DNA from: Candidatus Segetimicrobium genomatis
Lineage (GTDB): Bacteria; Sysuimicrobiota; Sysuimicrobiia; Sysuimicrobiales; Segetimicrobiaceae
Reading direction: 5' to 3'
Length of the DNA stretch: 64,000 bases
NCBI GenBank assembly: GCA_005882275.1
Contig: VBAK01000107.1
Location: 1-64,000 of the forward strand
Part shown: one piece after another, positions 46,117 through 54,600 of the stretch
Position numbering within the stretch: position 1 is the stretch's first letter
Layout: the number at the start of each line of letters is the position of its first letter
Position numbers and translations under genes: made by a program
Notes under the pieces: generated by a model
What the model saw: the letters and a program-made list of their open reading frames with translations, nothing else
Told to the model about the DNA's origin: nothing
Databases searched by the model: none

Positions 46117-47369
46117 CCACCGCCCGCCCGCGGACGGTCATGGTCGTGTTCGGCACCCGACCTGACGCCGTCAAGATGGCCCCGGTGGTGCAGGCGCTCC
46201 GCGCCTCCCCCGCCGAGTTCACGCCGGTCGTCGCGGTCACCGCGCAGCACCGGGAGATGCTGGATCAGGTGCTCCGGCTCTTCGCCATCACGCCCGACCA
46301 CGATCTCGGGATCATGACCGAGAAGCAGTCCCTGGCCGACATCACGGTGCGGACCCTGGAGGGGCTGTCGGCGCTGCTGCCCCGCGTCGCCCCCGATCTC
46401 GTCCTCGTCCAGGGGGACGCCGCGCCGAGCTTCGTCGGCTCGCTGGCCGCGTTCTACCAGCGCATCCCGGTCGGCCACGTCGAGGCCGGCCTGCGGACCG
46501 ACGACAAGTACCAGCCGTTCCCCGAGGAGATGTACCGGCGGATGACCACGGTGCTGGCGGATATGCACTTCGCGCCGACCCGACAGGCCCGCCGGAATTT
46601 GATGGCGGAAGGGGTGCCGGCGGCGCGCATCCTGGTCACCGGCAACACGGTGATCGACGCGCTGCTGGACGTGGCGCGGCGGGACCGCCCGCCGGCGGAC
46701 CCGGCGCTCGCGGCCGTGCTGAACCGGCCGGGCCGGCGCGTGCTGCTGCTCACCTCGCACCGCCGTGAGAACTGGGGGGAGCCGCAGCGGCGCATCTTTC
46801 TCGCCGTCGGGGACCTCCTCGATCGCTTTCCGGACCTCGACCTGGTCTTTCCGGTTCACCCGAATCCGGTCGTCGCCGGCCCGGCGCACGAAATCCTCGG
46901 GCGTCACCCGCGGGCGTACCTCTGCGAGCCGGTCGATTACGCGGCGAATGTGGCCTGCATGAAGGCCGCAACGCTCATTCTGACCGATTCCGGAGGCATC
47001 CAGGAGGAGGCGCCGGCGCTCGGCCGCCCCGTGCTGGTCCTGCGGGAGACGACCGAGCGGCCCGAAGGCATCGCCGCGGGCACGGCGCACCTGGTGGGGA
47101 CGGATCGGGCCCGGATCGTGGAGGCGGGGGCGCGGCTGCTCACCGATCCCGCGGCCTACGCGCGGATGAGCCGGGCGCGCAACCCGTACGGGGATGGGCG
47201 GGCGGCCGGGCGGATCGTGGACGGGCTGCGCTATTTTTTCGGGGTGACCCGGAACCCCCCCGCGGAGTTCGTCGTAAGAGACACAGCGGCGCCGGCGCGC
47301 GCCGCGCGGAAGGTCCTCGCGGCGGCCAGGGCGCGCGGCCGGCCGTCGCGCCGCCGCTCCCCGCCGTGA
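46113..47369 (+). CDS. wecB: UDP-N-acetylglucosamine 2-epimerase, non-hydrolysing
   Basis: Interconverts UDP-GlcNAc and UDP-ManNAc. 418 residues with VVFGTRPDAVKM, TAQHREMLDQVL, VEAGLRTDDKYQPFPEE, HRRENWGEP, ILTDSGGIQEEAPALGRPVLVLR and TERPEGIAAGTAHLVG, all conserved in the family. The GTG at 46113 overlaps the previous stop. A basic, Ala/Arg-rich tail of about 35 residues extends beyond the usual end. With the preceding transferase it points to a surface glycan containing ManNAc. Confidence 0.93.
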   Translation: MTTARPRTVMVVFGTRPDAVKMAPVVQALRASPAEFTPVVAVTAQHREMLDQVLRLFAITPDHDLGIMTEKQSLADITVRTLEGLSALLPRVAPDLVLVQGDAAPSFVGSLAAFYQRIPVGHVEAGLRTDDKYQPFPEEMYRRMTTVLADMHFAPTRQARRNLMAEGVPAARILVTGNTVIDALLDVARRDRPPADPALAAVLNRPGRRVLLLTSHRRENWGEPQRRIFLAVGDLLDRFPDLDLVFPVHPNPVVAGPAHEILGRHPRAYLCEPVDYAANVACMKAATLILTDSGGIQEEAPALGRPVLVLRETTERPEGIAAGTAHLVGTDRARIVEAGARLLTDPAAYARMSRARNPYGDGRAAGRIVDGLRYFFGVTRNPPAEFVVRDTAAPARAARKVLAAARARGRPSRRRSPP

Positions 47370-47469
47370 TCGTGTGGCGGGGACCCCGGCGCGCACGGCT
47401 CGCCGCCGGGAGAGATGGGTACTTATATATGGGTGAGGGGCCGCCCCGAGTGGGCGCGCGGGGCGGTGT

Positions 47470-47499
47470 TTGACACTCCCTTCGGGCGGCGCCTATAAT
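47470..47499 (+). promoter_or_regulatory. consensus sigma-70 promoter
   Basis: TTGACA (47470-47475), 18 bases, TATAAT (47494-47499): both hexamers are perfect. Transcription would begin about 47506, 20 bases before the start of the lipoyl-like gene. It is the strongest promoter match in the window. Confidence 0.88.
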
Positions 47500-47525
47500 T
47501 GGCTGGCATAGCGAGGTGATGGCGC

Positions 47526-47846
47526 GTGGCGTCCGTGCGGACCTTCAACATCGTCCTGGCAGTCGCGGCGCTCGCCGCCATCGTGTTGATCCCGGCCGGC
47601 GCGCAGCAGCGGCCGACGGTGCTCGTCCGCGTCGTCATCTCCGGAGAGGTCCTGCCGCTGCAGCTGGCCAAGGTGGGCCAGGTGGTCAAACAGGGAGATC
47701 CGCTCGTCTTCCTCCGGGGGACGAGCTCCGGCGCGGCCGTTCCCGCGGCGGTCGCCCCGGTCGACGGCCAGGTGGTGCAGGTGACGGTGCGGGCGGGAGA
47801 CCACGTCAACATCGGCGATGTCGTCGCCGCGATTCAGCCCCAGTGA
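47526..47846 (+). CDS. small exported protein with biotin/lipoyl-like barrel
   Basis: 106 residues: N-terminal signal or anchor helix (FNIVLAVAALAAIVLIPAGA), then a barrel that reads like a biotinyl/lipoyl domain or the hybrid domain of HlyD adaptors (LPLQLAKVGQVVKQGDPLVFL and AVAPVDGQVVQVTVRAGDHVNIGDVVAAI). There is no EAMKM-type lysine: the hairpin reads GAAVPAAVAPVDG, so it cannot be biotinylated or lipoylated. The GTG at 47526 follows GAGGTGAT. It has its own consensus promoter and terminator, so it is probably expressed alone and strongly. Function unknown. Confidence 0.75.
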   Translation: MASVRTFNIVLAVAALAAIVLIPAGAQQRPTVLVRVVISGEVLPLQLAKVGQVVKQGDPLVFLRGTSSGAAVPAAVAPVDGQVVQVTVRAGDHVNIGDVVAAIQPQ

Positions 47847-47866
47847 GGGCTGGCGCGCAGGGAGTT

Positions 47867-47896
47867 CCGAGGGGGATGGTCCCCCTCGGCCTTTTT
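47867..47896 (+). terminator. intrinsic terminator after lipoyl-like gene
   Basis: CCGAGGGGG (47867-47875) and CCCCCTCGG (47881-47889) form a perfect 9-bp stem with loop ATGGT, followed by CCTTTTT. It ends the short transcript begun at 47506. Confidence 0.92.
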
Positions 47897-47945
47897 ATGG
47901 GACGGAAGCGCCGGCACGGGCCGAGCGGGGAGGGGAGAGGCCAAG

Positions 47946-49760
47946 GTGCGGAAACTGCGGGGGGCTCTGGCGATCCTGGCCGTCACCCTCGTCGGTGGGA
48001 CGCCCGTGGGAAGCGCCTCGCCGGACGGCGCTCCGGCGATCACGCCGTTGAGCCAGGTGCGGCCCGGCATGGCTGGGTACGGCCTGACCGTCCTTCGCGG
48101 CACCACGATCGAGCGGTTTGACGTCCAGATCCTGGGCATCCTCAACGGCGGCCCCGGCAGCGACTTGATCCTCTTCCGGGCCACCGGCCCGGCGATCGAC
48201 CAGGCCGGAGGCACGGCGGAGGGGATGAGCGGCAGCCCCATCTTCGTCAACGGCGGCATCATCGGGGCGCTGGGGTACGGATTCCACTTCGCCGGCCGGG
48301 ATTCCAACCTGAGCCTGGCCACGCCGATCGAAGAGATGCTGAAGCTTCTGGCGCGGCCGGGCGCCGGCGGCCGCCGGGGCGCGCAGGAGGGGCGGGGGCC
48401 GCGCATCTTCGACGCCGCGGCGCCGATCCCCACCGCCGCGGGGGCCATCTCCCGCGTGGTCCTGATGGCATCCCCGGCAGATGCGCGCGCCTACAACGCG
48501 CGCCCGCTGCCGCGCACGATCGCCGCGGCCCCGGCGGCGGTCCCCATGTTTGTGGCCGGGGTCTCCCCGGCGGCGTTCACGCTGCTGTCGCGCGCGCTGG
48601 GCCGGTACAACGTGATTCCGACGCAGGGCTACGGAGGGAGCCGGGACTTTACCCCGCCCCCCGTCGAGCCGGGGAGTTCGTTGGGGGTCGAACTGGTGCG
48701 GGGGGATGTCGAGATGGGCGCGCTCGGGACGGTGACCTACCGCCGTGGAGACCAGATCCTGGCGTTCGGCCACCCGTTCCTCAACGCCGGCTCCGCGGCG
48801 ATGCCGATGACCGCGGCGTGGATCGATACGGTCGTGCGGTCGGTGGACTCTCCGTTCAAGCAGGGGAGCCTCGGTCCCCTGGTCGGCGGGACGACGCAGG
48901 ACCGGAGCATGGGCCTGGGCGGCGAGGTCGGCCGCTACCCCCGGATGTTTGCGGTCCGCGTGAGGGTCCGGGATGCCGAGCGGGGTCCCGTGCACGAGAC
49001 CAACGCCCAGGTGGTCCGCCGGGCGGACCTCGCCGAATCGCTCGTGCCGCTCGTCGTGCTCAGCGGCGTCCAGCGCGCCCTCGACCGGGTGTCCGGCGGA
49101 TCGGCGCGCGTCCGCATCGCGCTGCGCGTCCGGGGCATCGAGCGGGACATCGTTCGCGAAGATCTCGCCTATGACGCCGGCGACATTGCGACCGCGGCCG
49201 TGCTGGAAGTTCCCGGCGCCTCGCAGCTGCTCTTCGGCAATTTCTTCAAAACGCTCGATCCGATCGACATGACCGTCGACATCGGCGTCGAGAGCCAGCC
49301 GAATACGGCGCTCCTCGTCAGGGCGACCCCCGAGCCCCGAACCGTCGGCCGCGGCCAGCGCGTCCGCGTCGGGCTCCGCCTCTGGCCCTACGGCGGCTCC
49401 GCCCCGGTCGACCGCACGGTGCAGGTCATGGTGCCCGACGATTTTCCGCCGGGGCCGGCCTTCCTGGTCGTCGGGTCGGGCGGGGGGCTCAACGACCCCA
49501 CCCCGGTCCAGCAGAAGTTTCAGACCCTGGTGGGATTCCAGGCCTCGCCTCCGGGCACGGCGGGGTCGCTGGCCGAGGCCCTGGACGACTTCGAGAATTT
49601 TGGGCTGAACACCGACGTGCTGGTGGACCTGCTGCCCGCACCGGTGCTCGAGGCGGTCGGCGCAAACGCCAACCCCGCCTTCACGTCCACCGCCTCCGCG
49701 GTCCTCAAGACGGACTCGGTGGTGTTGGGCAGGTTCCAGATCCCGATGGTGGTCAGATAG
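47946..49760 (+). CDS. SpoIVB-type S55 peptidase domain protein 1
   Basis: 604-residue exported protein. After a signal peptide (LRGALAILAVTLVGG) comes an S55 domain: PGMAGYGLTVLRGTTIERFDVQILGIL and the serine motif GMSGSP at residues 93-98, as in the Bacillus SpoIVB serine peptidase. The rest is beta-rich, with GDQILAFGHPFLNAGSAAMP and a long C-terminal region ending in a LGRFQIPMVVR strand. No PDZ domain is evident. SpoIVB signals in sporulation, but such proteins also occur in non-sporing bacteria with unknown roles. GTG 47946 follows a GGGGAGGGGAGAGG stretch. It is the first of a tandem pair. Confidence 0.82.
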   Translation: MRKLRGALAILAVTLVGGTPVGSASPDGAPAITPLSQVRPGMAGYGLTVLRGTTIERFDVQILGILNGGPGSDLILFRATGPAIDQAGGTAEGMSGSPIFVNGGIIGALGYGFHFAGRDSNLSLATPIEEMLKLLARPGAGGRRGAQEGRGPRIFDAAAPIPTAAGAISRVVLMASPADARAYNARPLPRTIAAAPAAVPMFVAGVSPAAFTLLSRALGRYNVIPTQGYGGSRDFTPPPVEPGSSLGVELVRGDVEMGALGTVTYRRGDQILAFGHPFLNAGSAAMPMTAAWIDTVVRSVDSPFKQGSLGPLVGGTTQDRSMGLGGEVGRYPRMFAVRVRVRDAERGPVHETNAQVVRRADLAESLVPLVVLSGVQRALDRVSGGSARVRIALRVRGIERDIVREDLAYDAGDIATAAVLEVPGASQLLFGNFFKTLDPIDMTVDIGVESQPNTALLVRATPEPRTVGRGQRVRVGLRLWPYGGSAPVDRTVQVMVPDDFPPGPAFLVVGSGGGLNDPTPVQQKFQTLVGFQASPPGTAGSLAEALDDFENFGLNTDVLVDLLPAPVLEAVGANANPAFTSTASAVLKTDSVVLGRFQIPMVVR

Positions 49761-49803
49761 CCGGGGCGCCGCCGCGCTCCATGCGGGGACGACGGAGGTC
49801 GTG

Positions 49804-51630
49804 ATGCGCAAAGCCAACCGGGCGGGGCGATGGTCTGGTGCGGCGCTGGCGGCCGCGCTGGTGGTGTTGCCGCTGCCGGCGCCCCCGGTCGGAGCCGCGC
49901 CCCAGTTCATCCCCGTGTCGCAAATCGTCCCCGGCATGACCGGGATCGGCAGGACCGTCTTCCTCGGCACGACGATCTCCGAATTCCGGGTGACGACCCT
50001 CGGCGTCCTCCCGGACGCGGGACCGGCCGGGGATCTGGTGCTCTTTCGGGCCTCCGGGCCGGCGATCGAGGCGGCCGGCGGGCTCGCGGCCGGCATGAGC
50101 GGGAGCCCCATCTACTTTGGAGGCCGGCTGGCGGGCGCGTTCAGCTACTCGTTTCCGTTCGCGGATCCGATGGTCGGGTTGTTCACCCCCATCGAGGACA
50201 TGCTGAACGGCGTCTCATGGCGGTCGCGCCGGGAGGGCCCCCGCGTGGTTGCGGTCGCTCCGTTCTCGCTCGGCGGCCGAACGATCCGCCGCGTCGTCCT
50301 GGGACGATCGCCGGATGCCCGGCCGGATACCTCTGATCCACTCCTCGCTTACCATTGGTCTACTCCACGCTTAGATCGGCTTTCGATCGGCTTTGACGAC
50401 GGGACGGCGGTGGCGGTCCCCGCCGCCACCCCGCTGTTCGTGGCCGGGCTGGGCCCCGCGGCGGCCGAGGCGATGGGGGAGACGTTCCGCCCCATGGGGC
50501 TCATCCCGATGGCCGGCGCCGCGATGGCCGATCTGCCGGACACGATCCCGCTCGAACCCGGAAGCGCCATCGGCGTGGCATTGATGCGGGGCGATGTGGC
50601 GGCGTATGCGATCGGCACGCTCAGTTATCGTGACGGCGACCGGGTCCTCGGGTTCGGGCACCCGTTCATCGGGCTCGGGCACTCCGGGTTCGTCCTGACG
50701 AACGCCACGATCTTCCAGATCGTGCGGGCGCAGCAGCACAACCTGAAGGTGGGCGCCGCCGGCTCGCCGGTCGGCACGATCTCTCAGGACCGTCCCGCAG
50801 GGGTCGGAGGGGTGGTGGGCGTGCTGCCGCGGATGTTCGGCGTCCGGGTCGCCGTGCACGATGACGATGCGGGCACCACCCGGCAGTTTCGGTTCCAGGT
50901 GGTCGGCGGCAAGGACCTGGCCCCGTTCCTCGTGGCGATGGGGACGCACGGGGTGGTCGACCGCGCGCTGAACCGGTCGGGCGAGGGGACCGCCGAGGTG
51001 CGCATGACCCTGCACGGTCGGATGCTGCCGCGCGAGGTGGAGCGGACGAACATCTTCTACAGTGGAAGCGACATCACGGGCCAGGCGCTCAGCGAAGTCC
51101 CGGAAGCGCTGGACCTGCTGTTTGAAAACGACTTTGCCGATGTCGCTCCCACCGGGATCGAGATCGATGTGCGGATCACCAAAACCCGCCAGACCGCCAC
51201 GATCACCGACGCGGAGTTGCCCCAGGGGCCCGCGAGTCCCGGGGAGACCCTGCGGACGCGGGTGACCGTGCGCCCGTTCCGCGAAGCGCCCGTCTCCCGC
51301 GACATCGAGCTCGTGGTGCCCGAGGACTTCCCGGCGGGCGGCGCGATGCTGGTCGTCCGCAGCGGCGGCGTCGCGCCGGCCGAGGCGGGGCCCGGGGGCG
51401 CGGCCGGCTCCGGCGGTCCCGGGGTGATCCGGGACCTCGCGGCCGCCATCACCCAGTTCGAGAGCCGCGAGAAGAACACCGATGTCGTGGTCGAGCTGGT
51501 CGCCGGCGCGCGGGGGGCGGCGTCCCCCGCGGACGCGGAGCGGAGCCGGGTCTCGACGCGGTGGACGACCCGCTGGATCCTCAGCGGCCGGTTCCAGGCC
51601 CCCATCATGGTCCGCCGAGGTTCGCGCTGA
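49804..51630 (+). CDS. SpoIVB-type S55 peptidase domain protein 2, with repeat insert
   Basis: 608-residue tandem paralog of the preceding gene: signal peptide, PGMTGIGRTVFLGTTISEFRV, serine motif GMSGSP at 97-102, LGFGHPFIGLGHSGF, and a closing LSGRFQAPIMVRR strand. Compared with the first copy it has about 17 extra residues at positions 178-197 (LLAYHWSTPRLDRLSIGF), encoded by repeat copy D read antisense. The insert keeps the frame and lies in a loop between conserved blocks. ATG 49804 is chosen after GGAGGTC; GTG 49801 is adjacent. It is followed with overlap by the TamB-like gene, so these S55 proteins probably act in the envelope. Confidence 0.82.
   Translation: MRKANRAGRWSGAALAAALVVLPLPAPPVGAAPQFIPVSQIVPGMTGIGRTVFLGTTISEFRVTTLGVLPDAGPAGDLVLFRASGPAIEAAGGLAAGMSGSPIYFGGRLAGAFSYSFPFADPMVGLFTPIEDMLNGVSWRSRREGPRVVAVAPFSLGGRTIRRVVLGRSPDARPDTSDPLLAYHWSTPRLDRLSIGFDDGTAVAVPAATPLFVAGLGPAAAEAMGETFRPMGLIPMAGAAMADLPDTIPLEPGSAIGVALMRGDVAAYAIGTLSYRDGDRVLGFGHPFIGLGHSGFVLTNATIFQIVRAQQHNLKVGAAGSPVGTISQDRPAGVGGVVGVLPRMFGVRVAVHDDDAGTTRQFRFQVVGGKDLAPFLVAMGTHGVVDRALNRSGEGTAEVRMTLHGRMLPREVERTNIFYSGSDITGQALSEVPEALDLLFENDFADVAPTGIEIDVRITKTRQTATITDAELPQGPASPGETLRTRVTVRPFREAPVSRDIELVVPEDFPAGGAMLVVRSGGVAPAEAGPGGAAGSGGPGVIRDLAAAITQFESREKNTDVVVELVAGARGAASPADAERSRVSTRWTTRWILSGRFQAPIMVRRGSR
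50334..50394 (-). repeat. dispersed repeat copy D, inserted in frame in S55 gene
   Basis: Read on the minus strand: AAGCCGATCGAAAGCC, GATCTAAGC, GTGGAGTAG, ACCAATGG, TAAGCGAGGAGTGG, ATCA. It combines the doubled GCCGATCGAA of copy B with the GAGGAGTGG ending of copy A. It is antisense to the gene and adds about 17 codons compared with the paralog. Confidence 0.8.
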
Positions 51631-54600
51631 CCTCCCCACCGCGGCAGGCGACCCGGCGCCGCTTCAGGTGGCGGAGCGGGGCGGCCGTCACGGCGTTCGC
51701 GCTCGCGGCCGCCCTGGCGTTCGGAGGCGTCCTCTGGCACCGCTACCGCGCGAGCGGGCTGCTGGCCGGCGATCTCCGCCGGGCGGTGGTCCGGGAGCTC
51801 GAAGCGAGCCTGGGCCGGCCCGTCTCCCTCGGCGGCGTCACCGGGGATCTGGTGCACCGCATCGTCCTGCGCGACCTCCGGATCGCGGAGCGAGGTGGGT
51901 TCGATCACGGCGCGGCGTTCTCCGCCGCGGAAGTCCGTCTCACGTTCAGCTGGAGCCGGCTCTTCAGCACCCGGCTGGATGTCGTCGGCAGCATTGCGAA
52001 GGCCGAACTGGCGCATCCGCATCTGGTGCTGTCCCGCGATGCGGCCGGGCGGTGGTCCGTTGGAGACGTTTCCGGTTCCCGGAGCAGCGCCGGCCCCGGC
52101 CCGTTTCGGGGGCGGGTCGTCGTGGAAGACGGCAGCCTGGATTTCGCCGACGCCTTCAACCTGCCGGGACCGCCCTTCGCCGCCTCGTTCACGCGGATCG
52201 CCGGCGCGGCGGACTTCCGCGCCGGCGACGCGGTGGCGGTGTCCCTGTGGGGGTGGAGCCCGGACGGCGAAGGGGCCACGGTCAACGGCGCCTACCGGCC
52301 GGGCGCCACCTCCGGGCTCGATCTCACCGCGACGAACGCGAGCGTGTCGCGGTGGGGTCCGTATCTTGTCCGGCTGCGCGAGCTGGGGTGGACGCGGGGC
52401 CGGTTCGCCGGCACCGTCCACCTCTCCGTGCCGGCGTCCTCGTCGGGGGTCCTGCTGGACTACAAAGCCGTGCTGAGGCTCCACGAGGCCGACGTCGAGT
52501 ACCGGCCGCTGCACCTGCAGCTCCGGCACGTCACCGGCCCGATCACCGTCGACAGCATGCACGCGGAGTCGCCGGGCCTGGCGCTCGTCGCCGAAGGGTC
52601 GCCGGTGGTGCTCGACGGCTCCATCGTCTTTGGCGGCGGGCCGTGGCTGCAGTTTGGGCTCACCTCGCCCGGGCTCGACCTCGCCACCGTCCAGGCCCTG
52701 TTCTTTCCCAAGGCCGCCGTCACCATCGCGGGAGAGGCTGCCGGCCGGGTCCAGGTGATCGGTCCGGCGGGCGCGCCGGGTCTGGACGGTGAGATCACGG
52801 GCGCGCACGGCCGTCTCAACGGCCAGGGCTTCGACGGGCTGCACGCGAGGCTCCAATACGGCGCCGGCCTCCTCAGCCTGACCGATCTCCGGGCGGATGC
52901 CGCCGGAGGCCGGATCGGCGGCGACCTGCTCCTCAACGCCCGCAATCCGTCGCCGTCGTATCTATTCAGCGGCTCGACGACCGACGTCGACGTGCACACG
53001 CTCACCTCCGCCGGGCTCCCCGGCCTCGCCGCGCTGACCGGACGGTTCTCCGGGCGCATGGTCGGCGTGGATTCGGGGACCGGCCTGCAGGTCATGGGAG
53101 ATGTGACGGTGGGGCAGGGCTCCCTCCAGGGTCTGCCCTTCGATGGGCTGCACGCCGTGTTCTGGCGCGGCGCCGCCGGGTCGGTGGACCTGGACTACCT
53201 GAGCGGGCAGATCGGGGGGGCGGCCATCTACTCCGCCGGGAATGTCGGCGCCGACGGGGCGCTGGACCTGAATGTCCTGGTGCACGACCTCTCGCTCGCG
53301 GACGTCCGCGCCCGCGCGGCGCCGCCGGCGGCGGGTCCTGCGCCGGCGCAGGCGGCGCTCGACGGCACCGCCGACCTGACCGGCCGCGCGACCGGGACGA
53401 CGGATGCCCCGGTCTTTTCCGGGACCGTCACCGCGACTCACGGGCGCCTCGGGCCGATCGCGTTCGCCCGCGCGCAGGGGGATGTGGTCGTCACTCCCGG
53501 CGGGCTCTCCTCACAAGACCTGGTCTTGCAGAACGGTCCGGCCCGCTACCGGTTGAGCGGCGGGCTGACCTTCGACCCCCCGTCCGCGGCGAACCTCCGC
53601 CTGGAAGCCGACAACGTCGACGCGCAGTGGTTGAGCGTCGCCCTCGCCTCCGCACCGGACATGACCGGCACGCTCTCTGGAGATCTCACGGTCAACGGTC
53701 CCCTCGGGGCCCCGACGGTCGCGGGCCGGGTCGCGCTCGACCGCGGCCGCGTCGGCGGGCAGCGGATCGACCACGCCGAGGCGCAGCTCGCCCCGGAGGC
53801 CGGGCGCATCCGGATCGCGGAGGCCGAGGCCCGGGTGAATGGATCCCGGCTGCAGGCCGCCGGGACCATCGATCCGGAAGGCCCGATCGACCTGCGCGTG
53901 TGGGCCGAGAATCTCCGGCCGGCCGATGTCACCGCCGCGCTCGGGTTGAACGTTGCGGCCGAGGGAGGGCTGACGCTGTCCGGGGAGGTGGGAGGCACGC
54001 TCCGGAATCCGCGGCTGGCCGGCGAGGTGAGCGCCCACAGCCTCGTCGTGGGTGGGGAGGCGTTCGACGCCTCGGGAGCCCTGGAATATCAGGGGGGGAC
54101 CCTGCGGCTCCACTCGTTCCAGCTGATCCAAGGCCCCTCCAGCTACCGGCTCTCCGGAGAGATCCGGCCCGGCCCGGATCCGACCGCCGGCCTCGCGCTC
54201 GATATCGACCACGGGGAGGTCGCCACGGTCCTGGCCGCGATGGGACTCCGGATGCCCGCGCCGATCCGGGGCACCCTCGATGGGCGGGTCGAGCTCTCCG
54301 GAGCCCTGGACGATCCCTCTGCCCGCTTGACCCTCACGCTTCGAGACGCCACCTTCGGGGCGTATGCGATCGGCACGGGGGCGGCCGATCTCACCCTCAC
54401 GCACCAGAAGATCGAGATCGACCGCTTCGAGATCCATCCGGCCCAGGGTCAGGTCGCGGCGAAAGGGCGGATCGACCTCGCGGGTCCCAGCGCGGTCGAG
54501 GTCTCGGCTCAGGACATCAACCCTGATTTCCTCAGGCCGTTTTTCCCGTTTGATCAGCCGTTCGAGGGCAGCCTGACGTTTACGGCCCAGTTCACCGGGA

